Part shown: positions 1 through 4,428 of the stretch, piece after piece
Layout: every line of letters starts with the position of its first letter
Numbering within the stretch: the stretch's first letter is position 1
From: Bacillota bacterium
GTDB lineage: Bacteria > Bacillota > Clostridia > Tissierellales > Peptoniphilaceae
Length of the DNA: 6,425 nucleotides
Reading direction: 5' to 3'
NCBI GenBank assembly: GCA_023393815.1
Contig: JAEXBU010000059.1
Location: forward strand, 1-6,425
Position numbers and translations under genes: made by a program
Notes under the pieces: generated by a model
The model's input: only the letters and a program-made list of their open reading frames with translations
The model's database searches: none
What the model was told of the DNA's origin: nothing

Positions 1-206
1 ACGGAATTCAATTTATCCAGGATTTTCGCATGATCGTACATCCCCAATGCGTCCATTTTATGACGGAAGTATTGAATTACCGCTGGGATGAAGACAAGCA
101 GGGGGTAAAGCTGAACCGCCCCATCGACGACTTCAACCACTTAATCGACGCCATGCGCTACAGTTTGGAACCCCATATGCGCCCGCCGGTGTATTCCTTT
201 CAGTGA
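1..206 (+). CDS. Terminase large subunit, C-terminal end (partial)
   Basis: The gene enters from the left edge in the frame of position 3 and ends at TGA 204-206, so only about 67 residues are visible. They carry the C-terminal part of the nuclease domain of phage terminase large subunits: a 'DFRMIVHPQC' segment followed by 'DDFNHLIDAMRYSLE'. The Asp of 'HLIDAMRY' is in the place of the last metal-binding acidic residue of the RNase H-like terminase nuclease. In this family the protein is the packaging motor; it translocates DNA through the portal with ATP and cuts the concatemer. The ATPase domain lies outside the window. The portal gene starts 8 bases after the stop, as expected in SPP1-like head operons. 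The assignment rests on these motifs plus position. Confidence 0.9.
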   Translation, partial: GIQFIQDFRMIVHPQCVHFMTEVLNYRWDEDKQGVKLNRPIDDFNHLIDAMRYSLEPHMRPPVYSFQ

Positions 207-214
207 GGTGAGAA

Positions 215-1585
215 ATGGACATAAAGACACTATCTGACGAGCAATTGAAAATGTACATTACAGGGAAGATCGACGCCTATCGCCAGCAAAGGAAGGAAAT
301 GGAGCTGGGCGTTCGGTACTACAACGGGGAGCAGGAAATCTTGCGTAAATGCCGAACCGCCATCGGAGAAGACGGGAAGGTCAAGGTACTTACGAACCTT
401 CCCAATGCGCGGCTGTTGGATAATCAATACAAAAAGGCTGTGGATCAAAAGGTGAATTATTTGTTTTCCGATTTGCCGAACATTCAGGGGGACAATGCGG
501 CGCTGGTGGAGAAGCTGTCCGATGTGATGGATATGCGCTTTTTGCGCACCATCAACAAGATTGCCAAGGACACGTACAACACGTCCATTGCCTGGCTGTA
601 CGTGTACACGGACGGAGAGGAGTTGAAGTATAAGAAGTTGGATCCCTTAGAGGTGATCCCTCTGTGGACGGACAACAACCACGAATCTCTGGACGGGGTC
701 ATTCAACTGTATTCTTACACGGACTTCGAAGACGGGCGCGAGGTGGAGAAGAAGCAGGTGCGCTTTTTTACCGACGAGCGAATCCGTATTTACGAGCAGG
801 CAGGCGGCGAACTTACGCTGATCGAGGAAACGAGTTATTTACAAAAGGGGAATGCGTACTACAATTTCGGGCGCATTCCTTTTATTTACTTTAAAACGCC
901 TACCGAGCGCTCTCTCGTCTATGAAGTGAAATGCCTGCAAGACGCGCTGAACAGTATCCTCTCGAACTTTCAGGACAATATGTTGGAAGACCCGAGAAAC
1001 ACCATTCTTATTTTAAAGAATTACGACGGGGAGGATTTGGGAATGTTCCGCCAACAATTGGCCACCTATTCGGCGGTAAAGGTGGAAGATGTGGACGGCG
1101 CGCGGGGCGGCGTGGAGACACTGAAAATTGACGTAAACCACGAGAACTATTTGGCGATTGTTACCGTGCTGAAGAAGTGTATCAAGGAAAATTGCCGCAT
1201 CGTGGACTTGGACAATGACCGCGGAAGCAATCCGAACACGCTGAATATTCAAGCGATGTACAGCGACATGGAGCTGGACGCCAACCAATTGGAGTTGGAG
1301 TTTTCGGCGAGTTTGGAATATTTCACGGAAATCGTCAAGCAAATTTACCATTTGCAGGGTACGGCGACCATCGCCTTTAAGCGAAACATGATGGTAAATC
1401 AGGAATCGGTGGTCAATATGATCCGAAACTCCGTGGGTCTCGTGAGCGAGGAAACCTTGCGGGCGAAGCACCCTCTCGTAGACGACGCGCAGGAAGAAGA
1501 GGCGCGCATCGCCAAAGAGAAGGAGGCGGAACTTATCGTGTACGGCGAAGGGGACGGCCATGGGGAAGACGAACAAGAAGAATAG
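215..1585 (+). CDS. Phage portal protein, SPP1 gp6-like
   Basis: This 456-residue protein belongs to the SPP1 gp6-type portal family, whose members form the dodecameric ring at one capsid vertex through which DNA is packaged and later ejected. Typical features are an N-terminal helix with 'GVRYYNGEQEIL' (about residues 32-43), the 'LLDNQYKKAVDQKVNYLFS' stretch (about 67-85), the 'WLYVYTDGEELKYKKLDPLEVIPLW' region (about 127-151), 'GRIPFIYFKTP' and then 'CLQDALNSILSNFQDNM', which leads into the crown and stem region. The C-terminus is very acidic. The length is slightly below the roughly 500 residues of SPP1 gp6. The start is supported by GAGGTGA at 205-211. Its last 26 bases overlap the MuF gene, which suggests coupled translation. 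The reverse strand has long open frames here that are shadows of biased codon use. Confidence 0.93.
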   Translation: MDIKTLSDEQLKMYITGKIDAYRQQRKEMELGVRYYNGEQEILRKCRTAIGEDGKVKVLTNLPNARLLDNQYKKAVDQKVNYLFSDLPNIQGDNAALVEKLSDVMDMRFLRTINKIAKDTYNTSIAWLYVYTDGEELKYKKLDPLEVIPLWTDNNHESLDGVIQLYSYTDFEDGREVEKKQVRFFTDERIRIYEQAGGELTLIEETSYLQKGNAYYNFGRIPFIYFKTPTERSLVYEVKCLQDALNSILSNFQDNMLEDPRNTILILKNYDGEDLGMFRQQLATYSAVKVEDVDGARGGVETLKIDVNHENYLAIVTVLKKCIKENCRIVDLDNDRGSNPNTLNIQAMYSDMELDANQLELEFSASLEYFTEIVKQIYHLQGTATIAFKRNMMVNQESVVNMIRNSVGLVSEETLRAKHPLVDDAQEEEARIAKEKEAELIVYGEGDGHGEDEQEE

Positions 1586-3122
1586 TTTTCTGACGTGGGC
1601 GGAATCGACGGATCGCAAGATCTACCGCGAAACGGACGACTACGTCAAAGCCTTGCGGGGGCTTTACGACGAGGCCATCGATGCCATGCATGGGAAGATC
1701 TATAAGTACCTGGTGCAGATTGCCGCGGAAGACGGCACGAGCTTGGCCGAGGCGAAGCGGTGGCTGAACGGCGAGGAGCGCCGATCCTTTCAAAGGTCTT
1801 TGGAGGAATTTCGAAGGAAGTCCATCGACGCCATAGGGAATGAGGCCTTGGATAAAGAGGTGCGGCAAATGAGTCGGCGGGCGCGGATCAGTTACTTGCA
1901 AGCCACGGAGTTGAGTTTGAAGACGGAGATGGCGAAGCTGATGAACGCGGAAGAAAAGCGGCTGTTTAACCACCTTCGAAAGAGTTACGAGACGAAATAT
2001 TACCGGGAGCTGTACGGCTTGGCGCGCTTGGTGGAACCAGTGCCCATACAGAAAGTGAACGGGGAGGCGATCCAACGTGTAATCGGCCGCCACTGGCACG
2101 TGGACGGAAAGGATCTTTCGGATCGACTGTCGGAGAGAAGCAAAAACACCATCGCCCTCTTGGAGCGGGAAATCGGCCAAAACCTTGCCATGGGAAAAAG
2201 CCAAGACGAAGTCATTCGCGCCGTGGCGAAGGGCATGAACCGATCTTTTCGCGGGGCGGCCACCTTGGTGCAGACGGAGACGGCGAGCATCTTGACACAG
2301 GCGGCGAGAGACAGCTACAACCGCTACGGCGTGGAGGAATACGAACTATCCGCCACCCTCGACACGAAGACGTCGGAGATATGCCGGGAGATGGATAGAA
2401 GGCACTTCCCTCTCCAAGAGATGAAGCAGGGGATCAACGCCCCGCCCTTTCATCCGAACTGTCGTACGGCCATTATGCCTTATTTCGGCGACGACTTGCA
2501 AAAGCGCATGCAGGCGGAAGTCGGCCGCATGGCGCGGGATCCCGTAACGGGGAAAAGCGTACGCGTCGGGGATTTAAGCTATAAGGAGTGGTATACTAAG
2601 TATGTAGAAGGAAGTCCGCAAGAAAGAGGATCGGTATTCGTTGAGACGAGTACTGCATTCAGAATGTCTAAAACAGTACGAGGCCAAAAAGTAAAAGAGC
2701 TGAGTAAAATAGAAATTGATGGGCAAATATATCGAAAAGGGGAGAAACACGTCGTTTTTGATTACTCAGAAGAAGAAAAAAAGATAGCCCAGTGGTTATC
2801 GGATGAAATTGGCGGGCACGTGTATTTATGCCCTAGAATTACGATTCCGGAAGGTATACGGACGCCGGATTATGTATGGGATGCTGAAAAATGGGATTTA
2901 AAAAATATTAACAAGCATTCGAAAAATACAATGACCACGGCAGTAAAAAATACAAAAAATCAGTCGAGAAATCTCATTCTAAATTTAAAAGATCCATCGT
3001 ATGCAGACGAGGATCTTTATCTGGAAATGGAGCGTATTTTTTCAAATAAAAGGTATCAATACATTGACAAGATTTTGGTTGTCGAGAAGGATATCTTGCG
3101 CGGTATATTTAAGCGCAAATAA
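1560..3122 (+). CDS. MuF minor head protein fused to a C-terminal CdiA-CT-like nuclease toxin
   Basis: This 520-residue protein has two parts. Residues about 1-310 are an SPP1 gp7/Mu gpF-type minor head protein. The diagnostic MuF region runs about 232-308, with 'LVQTETASILTQAA', 'YGVEEYELSATLDTKTSEIC' and the terminal 'PPFHPNCRTAIMPYF'. A junction 'DLSYKEWYTKYV' (338-349) follows. Residues about 380-520 form a toxin-like domain: 'EEEKKIAQWL', 'GGHVYLCPRI', then 'TPDYVW' (P436, D437), 'WDLK' (D446, K448), 'KNT' (455-457) and Q468. The PD...DxK spacing and surrounding residues resemble CdiA C-terminal tRNases and related PD-(D/E)XK-like phage nucleases; the exact family and the RNA target are inferred. 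The DNA becomes AT-rich from about 2590, just at the junction, as expected for an exchanged toxin tip. MuF proteins bind the portal and enter the capsid, so the toxin may be delivered with the virion. A GAAGGGG-type ribosome site lies upstream of the ATG inside the portal gene. Confidence 0.88.
   Translation: MGKTNKKNSFLTWAESTDRKIYRETDDYVKALRGLYDEAIDAMHGKIYKYLVQIAAEDGTSLAEAKRWLNGEERRSFQRSLEEFRRKSIDAIGNEALDKEVRQMSRRARISYLQATELSLKTEMAKLMNAEEKRLFNHLRKSYETKYYRELYGLARLVEPVPIQKVNGEAIQRVIGRHWHVDGKDLSDRLSERSKNTIALLEREIGQNLAMGKSQDEVIRAVAKGMNRSFRGAATLVQTETASILTQAARDSYNRYGVEEYELSATLDTKTSEICREMDRRHFPLQEMKQGINAPPFHPNCRTAIMPYFGDDLQKRMQAEVGRMARDPVTGKSVRVGDLSYKEWYTKYVEGSPQERGSVFVETSTAFRMSKTVRGQKVKELSKIEIDGQIYRKGEKHVVFDYSEEEKKIAQWLSDEIGGHVYLCPRITIPEGIRTPDYVWDAEKWDLKNINKHSKNTMTTAVKNTKNQSRNLILNLKDPSYADEDLYLEMERIFSNKRYQYIDKILVVEKDILRGIFKRK
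2574..2606 (+). other. MuF-toxin junction (recombination boundary)
   Basis: The codons for 'LSYKEWYTKYV' (residues 339-349) lie where the GC-rich structural DNA changes to AT-rich toxin DNA. By hand count 33 of 60 bases are G or C at 2461-2520, against 16 of 60 at 2941-3000. A Y-K-E-W type motif commonly closes the MuF part before variable C-terminal extensions in Bacillota phages (from memory of the family). I infer that this is the homologous stretch across which toxin tips are exchanged. Confidence 0.55.
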
Positions 3123-3123
3123 A

Positions 3124-3201
3124 AATAAGTAGGCCCTCCCCCTCAAGCGAATAGCAATTACTCACTACCGCCTTTGGTGGGAAAAGGACGACCTACTTAT
3201 T
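3124..3201. repeat. Inverted repeat, 10-bp arms, enclosing a second hairpin
   Basis: AATAAGTAGG at 3124-3133 is perfectly complementary to CCTACTTATT at 3192-3201, starting two bases after the stop of the MuF-toxin gene. Inside is a smaller stem, CCGCC at 3168-3172 with GGTGG at 3176-3180 (one G-U pair, 3-base loop). There is no T-run after it on the plus strand, so it is not a classical terminator in the sense direction. It could be a structured 3' UTR that protects the toxin mRNA 3' end, a processed RNA, or a recombination scar. Confidence 0.6.
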
Positions 3202-3253
3202 AGTAACCGTATTGTATAACGCGATGGCAGAAAAGTCAAGGGGGGCGTCATGA
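3155..3253 (+). pseudogene. Possible toxin C-terminal remnant A (weak)
   Basis: The frame ending at TGA 3251-3253 is open back to a stop at 3152-3154. Its C-terminal part reads like a natural protein tail ('TYLLVTVLYNAMAEKSRGAS'). The stop overlaps the ATG of the 86-codon gene. That overlap alone means little, because any ATGAAA start creates a TGA. I include it because the other two small genes also follow such tails. The upstream half coincides with the inverted repeat, so chance openness is quite possible. Confidence 0.25.
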
Positions 3254-3510
3254 AATCGGTGATGATTCCTAATATTTTTTGGGATGGGGAGTATTGGTGT
3301 ATTTTCCGTGGAGAGAACTTGCGCAAGGTGCAGTCGCTATTATCCTATAGCGATGGATCGGTGCCGAACCTCATTGTGGAAATTAAAGAGACGGAAGAGG
3401 TAGAGAGTGGGATTCAAGAACTGTTTGAAACCCACGACTGGATTCATCGGATTCTTGTAAAATCGGGTGATCGTTTGATAGGCGTATGGACAAGGAAATC
3501 CAACGAATAA
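3250..3510 (+). CDS. Small acidic protein, candidate immunity protein for the MuF toxin
   Basis: I do not recognise this 86-residue protein. It is net acidic, has no signal peptide or membrane segment, and contains 'IFWDGEYWCIFRGENL' near the N-terminus, an acidic central stretch ('VEIKETEEVESG', residues 43-54) and a C-terminal strand-like part ('RLIGVWTRK'). The ATG at 3250 is preceded by a purine-rich AAGGGGGG ribosome site (3238-3245). It is the first complete gene downstream of the toxin domain, in the same direction, 127 bases after its stop. That is the usual place for the cognate immunity gene of a polymorphic toxin, so immunity is the leading guess from context only. If remnant A just upstream is real, this gene might instead match a displaced toxin. 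Confidence 0.8.
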   Translation: MKSVMIPNIFWDGEYWCIFRGENLRKVQSLLSYSDGSVPNLIVEIKETEEVESGIQELFETHDWIHRILVKSGDRLIGVWTRKSNE

Positions 3511-3512
3511 GG

Positions 3513-3587
3513 GCAAGCGTGTTTAAAATCCACCACTCTAAAAAACGAACACACATAGCACCTTACTTGGATAGGAGGAAATCGTGA
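3513..3587 (+). pseudogene. Possible toxin C-terminal remnant B
   Basis: The frame ending at TGA 3585-3587 is open back into the 3' end of the preceding gene (an in-frame ATG lies at 3486). In the otherwise non-coding gap it reads 'VFKIHHSKKRTHIAPYLDRR', a basic, strand-like sequence that resembles a real C-terminus more than random DNA. Its stop overlaps the GTG of the next gene (GTGA). By analogy with the better supported remnant at 3784-3894 it could be the tail of a displaced toxin. This is an inference from one short peptide. Confidence 0.3.
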
Positions 3588-3796
3588 AAATTAAGAACGA
3601 GTGGGGAGGTAGGCAGGTAAAGCTTATCGATATAGATAGCCAGGTATTTAAAGGCGTGATTTCTGATATTACAGGAAAAGAAGATAACGAGGAAACGGGG
3701 CGCGATTCTTTAACGCTCTATGACGGGAAGAATTATATTTTCTTCAGCGACAACGAAATTCAGTCGATCGAAATATTGGAGGAATCTTCGCCGTAG
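3584..3796 (+). CDS. Small LSm/SH3-barrel-like protein, candidate immunity protein
   Basis: This 70-residue acidic protein starts at GTG 3584 behind a strong AGGAGG at 3573-3578 (5-base spacer). It has the pattern of a small all-beta barrel: 'RQVKLIDIDSQVFKGVISDI' (residues 10-29), an acidic turn 'GKEDNEETGRD', 'SLTLYDGKNYIFFSDNEIQS' and 'IEILEE'. I recall similar short LSm-like proteins ('...DIDGQVF.G...D....DNE...') beside phage and secreted toxin genes of Bacillota. It is probably cytoplasmic and, by context, an immunity protein, perhaps for a toxin of which only a fragment remains. Its last four codons and stop lie inside the first copy of the 42-nt repeat, so its 3' end may have been shaped by recombination. 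Confidence 0.82.
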   Translation: MKIKNEWGGRQVKLIDIDSQVFKGVISDITGKEDNEETGRDSLTLYDGKNYIFFSDNEIQSIEILEESSP

Positions 3797-3824
3797 TCGC
3801 ATCCTTGTTGACAGACTTTTTAAA
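3783..3824 (+). repeat. 42-nt direct repeat, copy 1
   Basis: This copy starts AATCTTCGCCGTAGTCGCAT and ends ACAGACTTTTTAAA. It matches 4115-4156 with three substitutions and no gaps, at a distance of 332 bases. It spans the stop codon of the 70-codon gene. Read in the frame of the downstream remnant it encodes 'IFAVVASLLTDFL'. The three differences give one Ala/Gly, one Val/Ile and one silent change, which favours a common coding origin. Confidence 0.9.
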
Positions 3825-3894
3825 TCCCGAAACAGGAACCATTATTACTGTATGGAGTACCGGGAGGGCAGCACGGAGGAAGTATGAAAAATAA
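3784..3894 (+). pseudogene. Toxin C-terminal remnant C (orphan 3' tip)
   Basis: The frame from 3784 to TAA 3892-3894 has no start of its own but reads as a natural protein tail. It has a hydrophobic 'IFAVVASLLTDFL' followed by 'NPETGTIITVWSTG' and a basic end 'RAARRKYEK'. The pattern 'G.IITVW..G' plus a basic tail would suit the last strands of a BECR-type (barnase/EndoU/colicin/RelE-like) nuclease, but I cannot confirm the family. The stop overlaps the start of the 72-codon gene by 11 bases, the arrangement expected for a toxin and its immunity gene. The first 13 codons recur in frame at 4116-4154. Interpretation: the tip of a displaced MuF toxin. Confidence 0.5.
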
Positions 3895-4102
3895 AAGTAT
3901 TTTAGCTAAAGAAGAAAAGGATCTTCTAGGGAAAATAGGGTTGCACTATGACTATTCCAGTAAATTATCGGATGAGCAGGTCGCGGAAATTGAAGACAAA
4001 GTCGGCGACTACTTAACATTAAGTTGTCTCGATAAAAGTTATAAACCGAATAGAGAAGGCGAGATTTGTTATAGAATTTTAAGCAAGGTAGATATGCTGT
4101 AG
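3884..4102 (+). CDS. Small helical acidic protein, candidate immunity protein
   Basis: This 72-residue protein starts at ATG 3884 with GGAGG at 3875-3879 (4-base spacer). Predicted features are mostly helical: 'LAKEEKDLLGKIGLHYDYSS' (7-26), 'LSDEQVAEIEDKVGDYLTL' (28-46), then 'CLDKSYKPNREGEICYRIL'. I recall short Bacillota proteins with the same 'LSDE...IEDKVGDYL...GLD..Y.PN..G.IC..IL' pattern, of no known function, often near phage or secreted toxin genes. There is no signal peptide or membrane segment. It overlaps the stop of remnant C and is followed 12 bases later by the second copy of the 42-nt repeat. Context makes it a candidate immunity protein for the lost toxin whose tail precedes it. 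Confidence 0.8.
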   Translation: MKNKSILAKEEKDLLGKIGLHYDYSSKLSDEQVAEIEDKVGDYLTLSCLDKSYKPNREGEICYRILSKVDML

Positions 4103-4114
4103 CGGAAGAGATGC

Positions 4115-4156
4115 AATCTTCGGCATAGTCGCATCCTTGTTGACAGACTTCTTAAA
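4115..4156 (+). repeat. 42-nt direct repeat, copy 2
   Basis: This is the second copy of the repeat at 3783-3824 (differences at 4123, 4125 and 4151). It lies 12 bases after the stop of the 72-codon gene, so each copy marks the 3' border of one small gene. The TTGACA inside it (4140-4145) can serve as the -35 box of the antisense RNA promoter. Confidence 0.9.
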
Positions 4157-4168
4157 AAATTATAAACT
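4140..4168 (+). promoter_or_regulatory. Probable promoter of the antisense (antitoxin) RNA
   Basis: A consensus -35 TTGACA lies at 4140-4145. Possible -10 boxes are TATAAA at 4161-4166 (15-base spacer, 5 of 6 consensus) and TAAACT at 4163-4168 (17-base spacer, 4 of 6). Transcription would start near 4173 and run into the terminator at 4258-4289. The first repeat copy has the same TTGACA at 3808-3813 but no -10 box at a suitable distance. Confidence 0.6.
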
Positions 4169-4200
4169 ACAGATAAGAGAAGCCACCTCTTAGCATCCGC

Positions 4201-4226
4201 AAAAAAAGCCCTGACCCCTCGTCAGG
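4201..4226 (-). terminator. Second minus-strand terminator-like hairpin
   Basis: Read on the minus strand, CCTGAC-GAGGG-GTCAGG (4226-4210) is followed by GC and seven T (4207-4201). This is a plausible back-up terminator for toxin transcripts that pass the main hairpin. A transcript reaching it would include the complement of the antitoxin's 13-nt repeat a second time. Confidence 0.5.
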
Positions 4227-4239
4227 AAGATAAGACTTG
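4227..4239 (+). repeat. 13-nt direct repeat, antitoxin copy
   Basis: AAGATAAGACTTG is identical to 4366-4378. One copy lies in each of the two convergent transcription units, so the two RNAs carry complementary 13-nt segments, as the DRa/DRb repeats do in Fst-type loci. Confidence 0.85.
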
Positions 4240-4257
4240 ATTCTTCATGAGAATCAA

Positions 4258-4289
4258 AAAAGGACTGTAGCGGCAACTACAGTCCTTTT
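4258..4289. terminator. Bidirectional rho-independent terminator shared by toxin and antitoxin
   Basis: The arms AAAAGGACTGTAG (4258-4270) and CTACAGTCCTTTT (4277-4289) form a perfect 13-bp stem with the 6-base loop CGGCAA. On the minus strand the stem is followed by a T-run (complement of the A-run 4256-4261). On the plus strand it is followed by TTTTCTTTT (4286-4294). It lies two bases after the toxin stop and ends both convergent RNAs, giving them fully complementary 3' hairpins, as in par/Fst loci. Confidence 0.88.
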
Positions 4290-4292
4290 CTT

Positions 4293-4388
4293 TTACTTGT
4301 TTTTGAATTTTTTTTCTACAATAAGTAAAATCAATCCAACGAACAAGGGGCAAAGAAAATTGCCCAAGATAAGACTTGCTATCTCCAA
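4293..4388 (-). CDS. Fst/Hol-Tox-like hydrophobic type I toxin peptide
   Basis: This is a 31-residue peptide on the minus strand: a short head 'MEIASLILGN', a hydrophobic segment 'FLCPLFVGLILLIV' and a basic tail 'EKKFKNK'. The core 'PLFVGLIL' closely resembles the 'PIFVGLVL' core of Fst from pAD1. Such peptides insert in the membrane and stop growth when made in excess. I chose the TTG at 4388-4386 because AGGAGGTGG (4402-4394) lies 5 bases upstream. The in-frame ATG at 4421-4419 would give 42 residues but overlaps the -10 box and has the Shine-Dalgarno inside its coding region. The gene runs against all neighbouring genes and converges with the antisense RNA. Start codon and Shine-Dalgarno are folded into a hairpin. 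The exact family (Fst or Hol-Tox) is open. Confidence 0.72.
   Translation of the reverse strand: MEIASLILGNFLCPLFVGLILLIVEKKFKNK
4366..4378 (+). repeat. 13-nt direct repeat, toxin copy
   Basis: AAGATAAGACTTG is identical to 4227-4239. On the toxin mRNA this is the complementary CAAGTCTTATCTT, beginning 7 bases after the TTG start codon, where pairing with the antitoxin RNA would block initiating ribosomes. Confidence 0.85.
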
Positions 4389-4415
4389 AAGAACCACCTC
4401 CTTTGTTGGAGATAG
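4379..4415 (-). promoter_or_regulatory. Hairpin sequestering toxin translation start
   Basis: In the toxin mRNA, CTATCTCCAA (4415-4406) pairs perfectly with TTGGAGATAG (4388-4379), a 10-bp stem with a 17-base loop. The loop holds AAAGGAGGTGG and the 3' arm begins with the TTG start codon. The predicted 5' end of the mRNA falls at or within the 5' arm. Fst mRNA has an equivalent upstream helix that limits translation. Confidence 0.75.
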
Positions 4416-4419
4416 AGCC

Positions 4420-4428
4420 ATTATAGCA
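4420..4428 (-). promoter_or_regulatory. Extended -10 promoter of the toxin gene
   Basis: Minus-strand TGCTATAAT has a perfect -10 TATAAT (4425-4420) and the TG extension. No good -35 is seen at 17 bases, which is common for extended -10 promoters. Transcription would start near 4414, at the 5' arm of the sequestering hairpin. Confidence 0.65.

Larger units (their letters stand above)
4113..4193 (+). pseudogene. Toxin C-terminal remnant D
   Basis: The frame up to TAG 4191-4193 encodes 'AIFGIVASLLTDFL' and then diverges into 'KNYKLQIREATS'. It uses the same frame of the 42-nt repeat as remnant C. It has no start codon or ribosome site and no immunity gene behind it; the type I toxin-antitoxin locus begins there instead. 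I read it as a second decayed toxin tip, or as the duplicated edge of a cassette insertion. Confidence 0.4.
4173..4290 (+). ncRNA. Probable type I antitoxin RNA (Fst/par RNA II-like)
   Basis: This is a predicted RNA of about 118 nt. It would start just after the promoter at 4140-4168 and end at the shared terminator. It contains a small hairpin (TAAGAG 4174-4179 with CTCTTA 4187-4192), a second one (CCTGAC 4210-4215 with GTCAGG 4221-4226), the 13-nt repeat AAGATAAGACTTG (4227-4239) and an 8-bp stem (TTGATTCT 4237-4244 with AGAATCAA 4250-4257). The 13-nt repeat is exactly complementary to the toxin mRNA just downstream of its start codon (4378-4366). It also shares CCACCTC (4183-4189) with the complement of the toxin Shine-Dalgarno (4394-4400). 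In the pAD1 par locus, RNA II silences Fst translation through such repeats plus the shared terminator. Ends and activity are inferred. Confidence 0.62.

Noticed and set aside
1013..2204. Two long minus-strand open frames (201 and 223 codons) opposite portal and MuF
   Set aside because: They are antisense to two confidently identified structural genes, have no ribosome sites and give low-complexity, His/Arg/Leu-rich translations typical of shadow frames.
3213..3220. TATAAC before the 86-codon gene as a promoter for the immunity genes
   Set aside because: No acceptable -35 at 15-19 bases and no TGn extension, so it is too weak to annotate, although a lysogenic promoter for immunity would make sense here.
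3808..3835. TTGACA in the first 42-nt repeat as a promoter
   Set aside because: No -10-like hexamer lies 15-19 bases downstream, unlike in the second copy.
4293..4421. 42-codon version of the hydrophobic toxin starting at ATG 4421-4419
   Set aside because: The ATG overlaps the -10 box, so it would lie upstream of the predicted transcript start, and the strong Shine-Dalgarno falls within the coding region and fits the TTG at 4388.
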